From positions 16,920,087 to 16,984,086 of the forward strand of contig CM119266.1 in assembly GCA_051294375.1 (NCBI GenBank): a stretch of DNA of 64,000 nt, written 5' to 3'. Shown here piece by piece: positions 1 through 10,849 of this stretch (position 1 is the first letter of the stretch; every line of letters begins with the position of its first letter). Made by a program: the position numbers and the translations under genes. Source of the stretch: Paraspadella gotoi. Its lineage: Eukaryota; Chaetognatha. The notes under the pieces were generated by a model. That model saw only the letters and a list, made by a program, of their open reading frames with translations, searched no databases and had not been told where the DNA came from.

Positions 1-2435
1 TTAAATTGAACAATGTTCAATGAACATATTGGCAGCGCTGGAATTGGTATGGCGCGTTTCCAGCTGCTAGTTATAAAACGTCTTTCCGCTTTTTTTTTTA
101 TCCGATGGGAACTTTCGCTTTCCAGTAAAAATAAGATTTACGCTGGATATTACCCGTCCACAGGGGCGGGCAGGAGGACAGAAAAGGCTTCGAGTGGGTA
201 AAGAGGGGGCTCAGCAAGATATCGGGCAAACGGTCATGTTCACTTAAGATTTTCCCAAAATTCGGACCACTTGTTTTCGTTAAAAAGAAATTTGAAAGAC
301 GTGCGTAACTATGAATCATTCCTCGAACTCTCGGCCTGCTGACCGCAGTTTTTAAGTAATCATGAAATTATTACATGGACTAAGCCGCATGGACTCTCAG
401 ATGACGTTTTTATATATTATATTATATATTATATATTAAGTGTGAAATATGCATGACAAGCGTTTAATGATACATCACGTTTCTGCTAAAAATTGACTTA
501 AATGATTCAGCATTACATAAACTATGCCGTATTTACCTTTTGGTCATGTTCTCATATTTCAAGTGAGCTTAGAGACTGCATAAGTTTGAACATTTTTCAT
601 TTCATGGTATGTCACCTTAGGTTTTATTTAAGTTATGCAGTATTAACTAAATTATAAGTTGTTGAAGAGACATCACATACAATGAAACAATTTTTAGTAG
701 GATTTTGTCGTATTTTTATTTGCATTAACATTGATGATTAATGACTAGGGAGTAAATTCAGTCAATTTAGTCATTCACATTCGATTTAATATCACACGAA
801 ATGAAAGTGGTACAACCAATATAAAAATTATCCATTCATTTAATAAATAAGCTATCTTGCCACTGACTTTGGGCAGGCATTGGTGGTTTAAGACCTCCAT
901 CACTCTTACATATATCAGATATGACTCAACAAACCGAGGCTTACTTTCAATCGATGGAACGGATTTGAGAATCGCTGAAACAAAAGGAAAGCGTACAATA
1001 AATCGGAATTATAAGTGAACTGGACCGCATTTCATTTAAATCAGGCTTTCTTGTTATAGAAAAGGAAATTTCAAAATATAGTAAATATGGTGATAATTTA
1101 AAACCCGCCGCTAAAAAAAATCTACTGAAAAGTGACCGAGCTGCTCCGCGAGTACTAGCACTGGTACCTCAAAAAACCTTGGCTGACAAGAAAAAGGATT
1201 GATTGAATTAGATTCGGACTTTCAAATGCAGAAGGATTAGTCAAGCAATATCTTTGTATCCCGTTGCGATTGGCTAACAAAAAGGATTAAGTGAAAAGAC
1301 GAATGGAAAATGGGTAGTTTAAAAGGTAATGTAACTTGGCCGGGAACAGACTCCTGTTTAGGGCGATTTATCATTCCGAAATATCTCCAATTCTTCTTTC
1401 ATTTTGACTAGTATGGGGAATGGCACTGCGCCACGTATAAACAAATGCTGTCGATGGGAGCAAATTGAATCGGACGCTTTTTTTTCCCCCAAAACGTCGT
1501 CGTCGTCGATGACGCCACGGTCGTCGTCGTCGTCGTCGTCGCGAAGCCAATTCACTTCCACCGAATTCTTTCGACGTTAGCCGAGGATGAATCAACTGAA
1601 AACCGATCGAAAAACCATTTAATAAATATTTAAACGAACCGTGATCGCAAAAAAACAAAAAAAAACAAAACTAACAAACAAAAAAACTGGTTTTATTAAA
1701 TAGTTTTTCTTCGCCTGAGCAGCGTTCTCATGAGCACTATCGTGCTAAAACGGTCGGAGATGTATCGAATTCAAATACAATTTTAGACGGAGAGCAAACA
1801 GAGATATACGGAGTTTGTTTGTCGAGGGGTCAAGTTATTATTTACTTTCATGATGCGGCAGTTTTTTGACAACGAGCTTAAAGATTTTCGGTTGCCCGTC
1901 TCTGCTAGGGATAGAAATTAATCCTTCTTAGTGAGCCTCATTCAATTCAGCAAATTTTTTTTTCGTTAGTAGGACGAGATAGCACAAATTGATGTTTTTT
2001 CAACTCATTTTATAAAAATGCATTTAGATTATAAATTAAACTGAATTCGGCTTTTAAACATACGTAACATACGTCCCAAATATGAAAGTCTAGGCCACGT
2101 TTTCCACCAATGCTTTATAAGATGAGGACTTATCGCCTTCAGTCAGTAGTGCTGCTTAATTATCTTTGCATCTCTGTAGTACAAGCCAAAAACCTAATAA
2201 TAATCATCAATAATCTTGAAAACATAAGCTAAGCAAGTACTATAACGAATGCAACCGATCTGTTAAAGAGAAATTAAAGAAGTCACTGTGTTGTTCTGTC
2301 GAAAACTCGGAGAAGATGTAAACTAACAAAACAAATGATATGAAAGTAAATGTAAACAAAGGGAGAGCCAAATCGCTGAAGCGGAAAGATAATGACTCGA
2401 CTCTCTTAATCTTATCGAATATCTCCACTTTTTTT
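1..2435 (+). repeat. Left part of a duplicated unit (clean copy)
   Basis: This stretch is repeated, in the same order, at about 10,850-13,905. Landmarks present in both are a TATATTATATTATA tract followed by GTGAAATATGCATGA (about 405-455 and 11,390-11,455), a GTC-rich microsatellite (about 1,497-1,541 and 12,912-12,970), and the TCGAATATCTCCAC end (2,416 and 13,890). The second copy is about 25% longer because of scattered inserted bases. No open frame here looks like a gene; the Arg/Asp-rich frames at 1,358-1,658 are translations of the GTC microsatellite. Confidence 0.8.
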
Positions 2436-2460
2436 NNNNNNNNNNNNNNNNNNNNNNNNN
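2436..2460. other. Assembly gap, 25 N
   Basis: Exactly 25 N at the right end of the left repeat part. Another gap of exactly 25 N lies at 30,847. A fixed size suggests placeholder gaps inserted by scaffolding or gap-filling software rather than measured lengths. Confidence 0.95.
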
Positions 2461-2830
2461 ATCCCATTTCTTTACTCGGCTCATCATTTCTCTTTTCTTC
2501 TCATCTTCTCTCTTTCGTTCTCCTTCTCTTTTTCTGTTTATCTGGTTTCTTATTTTTTCATCTTCTCTCTAATCTTTTCTCTCTCGGGCTTTCTCTCTCT
2601 CTTCTTTCTTCTGTTCTCTCCTCTTTCTTTTCTTCTCTTTTTCTTTCGTTCTCCCTAACTTCCTCTTTTCTCTCTTTTTCTGTTTCTCTGTTTCTATTTT
2701 TTTTTCTGCTTTCTCTCTCTTTCTCTCTCTCTTTCTTCTTTCTCTTTCTTTCTTTCTCCTACTCTCTCTCTTTTCGTCTTTCTCTCTCGCTTCTCGACGG
2801 TCTTTTCCGGCCACGCTCAATCGTGCTGCC
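2461..2830 (+). repeat. CT-rich low-complexity tract
   Basis: Long impure pyrimidine tract of TCT, CTTT and CT units. The Leu/Ser/Phe-rich plus frame and the Lys/Arg/Glu-rich minus frame here are translations of it and are not treated as genes. Confidence 0.85.
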
Positions 2831-2895
2831 CTTTTTTCTCTTCTTCTCCCAAGCGTCTCCCTTCGGAACGACGACGACACGGAAGACGAAGACCG

Positions 2896-3045
2896 ATGCC
2901 TGAGGGGAAAGGACGTTCATGTCGAAAAAGTACGGACCAGACCGTACAAGATCGTACGAAGAGCGTGCTCACCACCGAGCTAGACCTAACGTCCGAGAGG
3001 CTGGGAATGATCATGGTGGAGAATGAGAATCTGCGCCTGAGATAA
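2896..3045 (+). CDS. Putative 49-residue coding fragment, coiled-coil-like
   Basis: ATG at 2,896 and TAA at 3,043. The frame has balanced composition, unlike the low-complexity frames next to it, and its second half (SVLTTELDLTSERLG, then MVENENLRLR) has leucine spacing and charge typical of a coiled coil. It may be a small ORF or the surviving exon of a larger gene whose 5' part is lost in the adjacent gap and CT tract. I see no convincing acceptor or donor and do not recognise the family. Confidence 0.3.
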   Translation: MPEGKGRSCRKSTDQTVQDRTKSVLTTELDLTSERLGMIMVENENLRLR

Positions 3046-4616
3046 AGGATTCGTGATTAGATTAGTTGGATAGTTCAAAGGATGAAATATTTATTTATTT
3101 AATACGACATAATAATCTCCTGTAATTGACTGTCACTCTGCCAAGTGTATAGCGAACTTAAATAAGAGTCTTTTTTTGATTGCACCTCCAATAAATTAGA
3201 TAAAAAAGGAGAAAAATTATTACAAACTAAAATTTCCTGATTCGGGAATGAGAGTCTGAATAATGTTGGGAGGCTCATTGAGCAATGATAGTTTGGTTAT
3301 CGTGTTTTAATTCCTTAAGTTTCAATTTTGAATCACATAAAGCTTAATAAAAAAAAAAGACCTGGAGGTAGATATCGTACATAGAGAATGGGAGGCACAT
3401 TAATTATAATCCGAGTGAAATGAAGAAACGTTAAGGAGATTCACTTGTGATTTGTAATTAGAGAGAGCCTAATCTAAAGGCCACCGGAGGGAAGCGGAAT
3501 TGAATGAAACATTTTGTTAAATCACTCAGCTCAGAATTGGAAAGACGCAGTATAAGAGAGTGCGAGACCTCATAACGAAGTGATAATATTCCGTATGCGA
3601 ATTGGAGATTGATTATTTTAGCTCATTTTTTTAGTTCAACGGCCAGTATGCTTTTTCCCAAAAGAGACCCATTATTCGGAGATTACTCTATACACAACGC
3701 TACCTTATAATATGCCTGACTATATTTTTTACTATTTAAATATCTCGAACCCCGAGGACTTCGAACGCAATACTGTATCTTTATACCATAACTTATACTA
3801 TCCTAATCCCTAAACCTAACCCAAAAATGCAAATCCCTGAATCCTTAACCAATATATATGCGCTAATCTACATTAATTATTCGTATACCTTCAGTAATCT
3901 TAATGATCTCTTTTAATATAACACATTACACTCTCTAAATCTCTAATCCTCATACCTATCATATACCTATCCTCATAACCTTTAAACTAACTTTACAATA
4001 TAAACTTATTTTAAATTTAATATAAACTGAGGCCGATTGGGCCTTCTGAAAAAAAATAAGGCCGTAAATGATAAACTGTATGTTTCATTTACTGGGAATG
4101 CAATTTTTTTTTATACCCCAACACTCAGAAATTCAAACAAGGCTGGGAGGCAGCGAAGTCCGAGCGACCGGCTTCATCGACGACGAACCATGGAACGTCG
4201 CTTTTCTCCAATTCGCGATCAATATACGAGTTTTCAAGGAAAATAGCTTTTTGGCCCCCGATCCAAGGAAAGGGTCAAAAATTGGTAGGGATATGTGGAA
4301 GAATTGAAAGCAGTAAAAAAGAGAGAGAAAATGAACCGATTGATTGGCAATGTACCGTAATTATCGAATCCTTCGTTTTTGTTTGCACCGTAATGTTTTA
4401 GGAAACGGTATAGATTTCGCCGTTTCTCACTCTCTTTTGTTTTCTCTCGTGCAGATTATCAAGTATTTTTGAGATTTCTGTAAAAACTAAAATAAATGAA
4501 CAAAATTATTTATAAAATCGTTGTCGCCAATTGTGATAAAAAATGTGTATTTTTTTTTCAAAGCAGAGATATTTTTTAATGGTAAGTCCAATCAATCTTT
4601 TAAAAATATTCTCTAG
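3046..4616. other. AT-rich stretch with degenerate CCCTAA-like array
   Basis: No supportable gene. Between about 3,795 and 3,970 there is a run of diverged CCTAA/CCCTAA-type units (CCTAATCCCTAAACCTAACCC at its start is the clearest part), the reverse-strand form of similar arrays near 35.4 kb. A short open frame at 4,068-4,307 (GFIDDEPWNVAFLQFAIN in its middle) looks protein-like, but it has no splice sites I trust. Confidence 0.5.
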
Positions 4617-7600
4617 GGAGAAGAAGCAGGCGGTTGGGCGACATTCTCAAGCGTCTTCGTCAACTTCCTCAAACTTTTACACCGTCTACATCCAAGACTT
4701 TAAACAGAACTCAAACCAAATCCCATGGAGTGGACAAGAAGTCTGAGTTGTTTCCGCGACCATCGTCAAAGACATTGAAGAAAGGTGCTGGCACGCGGAT
4801 GCTACGTGTCGGCACTCCACAATGCTGGGCCTGTACATGAGAAATTCCCAGTATATTGAACTTCTGCTCAAAGGTTTATTGAAGAAGGGATTCAAAGTCT
4901 GATAAAAAAAAAAAAAAATTAAATAAAAGAAAGTAAAATCAAAACCTTTTTTTCTCCAGTCATTTTCATCGCCCACCAAAAACCTCCCGCCATTAAGATT
5001 ACCTCAAAACACCTCCCCGCGACATCCCGACTACAGCCCGAGTCCTGGAACCTGGGAGAAAGTCTGCGAAGCTCTCCCACGCCAACAACAACAGCAAGAA
5101 GCGAGACGCACAAAGATGAGGATTATCCGCAAAGTGTTGGAGATACAGAGAATCGTTGGTCGAACCTCCCGCGAAACCTGCTCGTCTGCGCCATCACAGG
5201 CAATATCCTTACACACGGTCGCGGTTCGACTGAGAGTCCTTAATGACCGATACGTTATCTATTTGAGGAGGAAGCATATAGTAAGGAAGAGATTCCTATT
5301 TTTGGGTAGGTAGAAAAGAAAGATTGCTTGCAAGCAAGCATCTTCAATCACTTAGTTGACCTCACTGATACATGGAAAAAGCATTCTATTTTTTTTTTTT
5401 ATTATGAAAATATGGTGGACTAATCCACTAACCGTTCATCAGCGGCCATTGGTGCAGGAGGCAGTTATTTTTATTCGCCTCCATATAACGAATCTTCGAG
5501 ATGATCCCAGGCGTTTTAAGATTCCCGGTGGCTCGCCTGGCAGTTAGAGGCGACTGGGCGCTTTAAACCCGCCTGTAACACGTGTTTACAGCCTGATTCG
5601 AAGGCTCAGGGACTGCTGAACGGTTCTGTCAGAATAACACAAGACTCAATAATTACTGTCCTTCTTTCAAAAACTATGAAGAGCTGAGACAAAAAATTTT
5701 AAAAACAACACAGGGATCAGATGGTGCCGCGTTATCGCGCCTTCATTGCTGTATATAAATTCAAAATTTTCTCTCATGTGGAGAGGCGAGAGGGAAGGTC
5801 CGTCTTAAACTGATCTAATTGGATTCTACTGAGATAGAGTTCGAGAGTAATGAAAAGAGTATATGCGTTTAGTGTGAGGTGGAGAGATTTGCTCTTTAAT
5901 ATTATATTATTATGAAAGTCATTCAGATGAAGCTTATGTTTGTGTGTTCTCTCCGACCACCATCCACCTCTTTTGAGAGAGTGTCCGCGTTCCGAGGATG
6001 ATTAACATATCGATGGAAGATTTAAAGCCTCAGAGGTTCAAACTCGCTGCCAACTTATCTCATTGGGATAGTATCATATATAGCAAAGCATATAAAACCG
6101 ACCAGGGATACACACGCTTAGAGAGAGAAGAGTATGCAGGTCAGGATTCCCTCCACTGATCTCGCCACACCATCTATCCTTCCCAAGATCTTTATTGCTC
6201 AGGAGGAGGATTGAATCCTGTAAACCTTCCCCAATCTCTGCTGCAATGAAGCACAATAAAATATCGGACCAGCGAGCATTTCGAGCGACGCCGACTTAGT
6301 ACTCTTCGTACAGTCTGTGTGATTGGAAGGTTGTCCTTGCGGCGAGACTCGATCAAGGCCTCGGAAGGTGCCGAAGCGACAGCGAGGGTACCTGTGTAGG
6401 CCAATGGCAGTTCGCCACACACCAGGAGCGCGTCGACACAGGAGCAGATACCGCGTGAAATGGAGAGACGAGGAGTACTGCGGTACCGAGACGTACTCGG
6501 ACTGTATTATTATCTTCGGGGCTGCTGCCGGGTCAGGTGCGCGTACTGTCACTTATACGCCTCTAGTAGAATCCATACACGCTCCAAATCAATATATCGT
6601 GCGTGATCGCTCTTTGCTCGAATACCACGGAGGAAGCTACGCGAGTTTGCGGAAAAGTGGATGGAGGTGTAGATCGTATGATTTTTTCTCTTTGTTGTTT
6701 TTTTTTCTCTCAAATCGTATATGTATCGCCAAAAGTGCGGTCTTCAGAGTAATAATGCATCACACATATGTTTATAATCTACTAAAATTACATGAAATAA
6801 CAGGGTTCTTCGGGGTTCCGCGACTGAAGCGGAAAAGAAGAAAAAGGAAACGGCGCAACAGAAAACTCGCCAACGTGGTACAGTTGCCGTGATTTTACCG
6901 AAGTTGCAGCATGATGAAACAATTAGGCAAACGTAAATTCTCATTTTTTTAAATTTATATTTTTGACTTATATCAGGGCGGAGCCTGCAGGTGGCGGGTG
7001 ACGTCGGCAACGCGCTCCCAAGTGGGTCAAAAGGACTCGAAGTCCCCTCCTGGCATGAACACCGACTGCCCTCGGTCGGAGTTTCAGCTTTAGACGGCGA
7101 ATCACTGCCGCAGCTTGCGGAGAGGAAGGTAGAGGGTCGAATCAGTGGTTTGTCTCCAGAAAGTCTGTTGGTAATATAACGGAGAAAGTAAAAGCACAAA
7201 CAATATTGTCTAGGTTAATTGTCGATACATGCGTTCCCTTCAAAGGCACAGCTTCGCTTTTGCTGGTGATAAAAGAACAGCAAATATGCAAAATTGTGTT
7301 TATAAATACTCTCTACGCGCTAACGGCCACAATTCCAGTAGAGAACTCAAATATTAGGCACTAATTTCCAATTGATCAATTCTAAATATCATATGTTGTT
7401 AACTCTACCCGGAAATTTGGTGCTAAAATTCTCTAAAATTTACGCATTAAGAATCTAAGTTGTTTTTTTTCATTTATATATTTGAATATACTTGATATAC
7501 CGCCACAATATCTTAATTTAATCATTGCATTGAACATTTGTTTCAGCGGAGAAAACGGAAACCATTACGAAAGCTCTTCGCAACCTAACGGATCTTAATC

Positions 7601-7677
7601 TAATCAACAAAAGTCGAACGGTTGCCTCAAGTCCACACTCCTCGAAAAAACAGGAAAATATATCGACGCTAAATTAA
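4617..7677 (+). CDS. Unrecognised gene, 3' part, four phase-consistent exons
   Basis: Proposed exons are 4,617-4,784, 4,960-5,217, 6,977-about 7,147 and 7,547-7,677 (TAA at 7,675). Acceptors are CTCTAG, a strong pyrimidine-rich TTTTTTTCTCCAG, TATATCAG and TTGTTTCAG; donors are AAAG|GTGCTG, CACG|GTCGCG and AGTG|GTTTGT (weak). All joins are phase 1 and the frame stays open, giving about 205 residues. The product is basic at its start (LGDILKRLRQLPQTF), rich in Ser/Thr/Pro, then acidic (THKDEDYPQSVGDTENRW), and ends KKQENISTLN. It looks largely disordered, with no domain I recognise. An alternative exon at about 6,805-6,932 (Lys/Glu-rich, ending KLQHDETI) may also belong. The 5' end is not found; a possible tiny exon ends at the strong donor ATG|GTAAGT at 4,580. 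Other frames are open in exon 2, so the model is tentative. Confidence 0.4.
5411..5630 (+). repeat. tRNA-derived SINE-like repeat, copy 1
   Basis: About 220 bp matching, in inverse orientation, a repeat at 56,549-56,752. Shared blocks are TATGGTGGACTA, the tRNA-like start GCGGCCATTGGTGC, a CGCCTCC stem arm, CGCTTTAAACCCGCCTGTAAC, and the tail GCTCAGGGACTGCT...GAACGGTTCTGTC. The tRNA-like B-box region is more decayed here than in copy 2. It lies in the large third intron of the unrecognised gene at 4.6-7.7 kb. Confidence 0.75.
6310..6720. other. GC-rich stretch with several open frames, function unclear
   Basis: A GC-rich island in AT-rich DNA, open on both strands: plus-frame 6,323-6,892, whose middle reads YRVKWRDEEYCGTETYSD, and minus-frame 6,552-6,199. 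When several frames are open together composition alone can explain it, so no gene is called. It could be a decayed mobile element or missed exons of the flanking gene. Confidence 0.25.
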
Positions 7678-7747
7678 CGGTAATAACATATTTCCTTCAC
7701 ATTTAACGCAAGCAAGCGCGTTCGGAAATCAATTATTTTTCCTGGGT

Positions 7748-8288
7748 TTATTCCTCTTTGTCACGTTGTTCAGCGTGACGCCGGAGAGCAACACTTTGTT
7801 CGCGCTTCTTGTCGTGAGCAAAAGACAACCGAGTTTGGACAAACGATATACGTCGCCGTTCACGAAGACTTCGTGCTTTACGTGCTACGGTCGCCAAAAG
7901 ATGTCGGCCGCTCTCCACGCCATTCCCTTCCATGGTACTTTTTAGAACTACGGAATATCGGCAATGTGTGTTTTTTTTATTGTAAATCCCTATGCGTTAT
8001 TCAGGTACCAATTTCGGCTGTTTTAGACAAGGCGTCAATGCCTTCAAAGAACGAGTTCAAACTTGAGCACTCTTCTCTCTCAAAATGAAAATCAAACATG
8101 GCATGGAAACTGCGCCAACTTATTACTTAGTCGTGTAATTTTTCACCTTCCGTAGTTACGTGATGCTCCTTAAACAATAAATTTTCCTCAACGACGTTAT
8201 TTCCCAGATTTTTATTCACGCCCTTCTTACTAGGCCGGACGCCAGAACACAATACACAAAATTGGATCAACGTTTCTAACTGAAAGTC
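7748..8288 (-). CDS. Unrecognised gene, 3' end, three phase-consistent exons
   Basis: Transcribed leftwards: exons 8,288-8,147, 8,074-8,009 and 7,947-7,748. Acceptors are CTTTTGCAG, GAGAGAG and ATTCCGTAG; donors are GAAG|GTGAAA and ATTG|GTACCT. Both introns are phase 1 and the reading frame is uninterrupted for 135 residues. Visible pieces are QFCVLCSGVRPSKKGVNKN, SSLNSFFEGIDALSKTAEI, and a basic, probably helical C-terminus ending AEQRDKEE. The stop codon overlaps an AATAAA polyadenylation signal (GAATAAAC). A further upstream exon at about 8,433-8,380 (KPQGEAASKLNVI) is phase-compatible if the 8.28 kb exon instead starts a few codons earlier at GGAAG|CTCGG. No family is recognised. The gene is convergent with the one ending at 7,677; the stops are only 70 bp apart. 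Confidence 0.5.
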
Positions 8289-8289
8289 C

Positions 8290-10845
8290 TGCAAAAGCCG
8301 AGCTTCCAAAGAAAACAAAAACTTATAGCAGTAGCGGATTTCTTTCTTTGTATTTACACCAAATACGTCTGATCACATTCAATTTGCTAGCCGCTTCACC
8401 CTGAGGCTTTAACTCATATCTAAAAACCAACCGACGTAGAAGCGCCTGTCCCAAATGAACAGAGTCAAGATTTATAATACTATTAAATGTATTATTCTTT
8501 GTCCTTTATGGTTTGGAATTTCTTCCCATTAAGAACCTTCAACTATTCTTTTCTGAGATATCTCGGTGCATATTTCTCGATTTTGCAACTCGGAGATATA
8601 CCTCCTACGAGATTATTTCGGCCCGCTTTTCTTTCATTCCTCCCTTTTTCTAAGTATTATTGAAAATCTGACCCCGTCTCTAAATGCAGTTTTTCTCTAC
8701 CATGCTGGCGATACGTAAGGATAGCACCTCTTGTTATCTGGGAGTCTTTATCAGACAATTGACCAAGGGTACATTGTGGTGTCAGTCGTGGAACACGTGC
8801 TGTTTCACTATGAGGGTGTTCATCTCGGGGAGAGAGCTCAGAATTCTTTCGGTTTCTACATCAGCCATCTCCCTCTATTTCGCTTTCTCTATTTCTCTTA
8901 TGTTGCATCGTGGACAACATCAGTCCTAGTTCCGTTATTCGAGCCTAATACATCGCGACTCTTGCCGAGCACGACACGTCGCGGAGCTGGTCTACTCTTT
9001 CCGTGTTACCTCGCAGTGTTGTCGGGTGTTTCTTGACTTGGTTAGGATTCGCTACCGTTTCAACAAATATTGTCACGCACTCTAGTTCGCGAATTCTAAG
9101 AGCGGGGCTGGCATTAGGAGTGAGGTGTTCATCTAGTTCATATTCCCACCGCCGTCCAGAAAATGTTTTGTCGTTTCGATCATGGCTGTTGAGAGTAGCA
9201 CGACACGAAGAATACTGAAATTAGATTTCTTCTCTATCATGGAATTCATCACACGGTGCGTAAAATACATTATTAACCTGTGGTTACACACGCATTAGTA
9301 GTTGTCGTCAATTCTGTTGTTTATCGTTCCGCCTAATTTTTTAATAATTTTTTATCAATTTAAGATTTTGTCTGTTATACATTCCTTGTCTTTGTGAGTA
9401 TATTTGAAGATTTTTACATTTCGCTGTTTCGTATTGATCATAAATATTGTTGTGTCAATATTAATTATTAACAAAACGTGTTTTCACATCGAGTTCTAAG
9501 AAAATTGATGAGAAGAGCAATCGATTTTTTAGATAGCTCTAAAACTTAACATTAACTTAACTTAACTTAATTAACAACAACAAACACCAGTGTATGGATG
9601 AGGAGCTTCTTACATAGTGGCCTGATCCCACAAGAGTTGGGAGAGAAGATTCAAAGATTAGATTTGATTTAATTGAATTCTAGTTATATTATGAACGACT
9701 GGAGAGAGTTATTTAGATGTCCATACCGGCTACTCCGCGTGAGACTTAACCACTGATCACTCTATATAATACCATCACTATTTGGTATCGGAATTCAAAC
9801 TTAACACACTTCTCACAAGAGACAAAATGACTCGAAAGGGCGCTAGTATTGAGATAGTTGCAGAGAGTTGAAAGAAGAGAGTGAACGATGAGGAATGGGG
9901 AACAGATCGAGCTAAGTATAGAGAGTAGAAATTTACAAGACTAGTTATGTTACACCACTTATCACGTCCCCTTTTAATACGGTAAGACTTGTTTCCAGTA
10001 ATCTGCCAGATAATGATTGGAGCATCTTAAGCTCGAATGCACGAAGAGAGGGTACCGCCTGTCTCGGGAGGCCATCTCAACCAATCTCGAATTATAGAGA
10101 CGTAAGAGTGGTGCATTTCATTCCGCACAAATGTTTCAGAAGTAGTATCTGGGAGAGCAAAAATTGTCATAAAAGCTTGAAGAGTATAAACAAATAAATA
10201 AGCGGTAAAATCAGAGAGCAGAAAGGAATAGAAATAGATACGAGAATGTAGTAATTTTTATTGGATTAATTGTACGATCGATTAATTGAAATGTTTCCAA
10301 AAACAAACAATCAGTATTTAGAATTCTTAGAATATGTAGACGGATTATCGTTGCGCCAGTTGAGAGAGCCAAATCTGAAAATGAACGCGTGTGTTCGATG
10401 CTTCAACTCTATTTTTTTCTATATAAATTTCTAGTATGCGTTATGCCAGAAACGTGCACGGAGTACATGGCTGCGTTTTGAGCACGGTAGTGAGAAGAAC
10501 TGTAGTCGGAAGAGAATTTATAATGTTTATCCAACTGTTATCGGTATCGAACGATAGGGGACGAAGTAAGAAGAAAGAAATAAGAAATAAAGAATGAGTA
10601 ATGAGAGAGAAGAGAGTGAAGTGGGACCGTGTGTCCGTTTATTATAAATTTATTATTAATTATAATTCTGTTATTACTTCATGTATTTGTAAATTTCGTG
10701 CCACACTTATGCTGGATGCTCATAGACAATAGAATGAAGTTTGCATAGCGAGATAAGAATTATATTTAATAAAGAATAAAGAAGATGAGGAATAATAAAA
10801 ATCACTGAGTGTGAGAAAGTGTATAGCAAGCGAAGTATGTATTCA
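8290..10845. other. No supportable gene; moderately AT-rich spacer
   Basis: Apart from a possible 5' exon of the minus-strand gene near 8.4 kb, nothing holds together. Open frames at 8,684-9,218 are short, overlap in different frames and have no clear splice sites. From about 9,600 onward the sequence shows the same jittery, single-base-insertion texture as the noisy repeat copy that follows. Confidence 0.4.
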
Positions 10846-10849
10846 AAGG

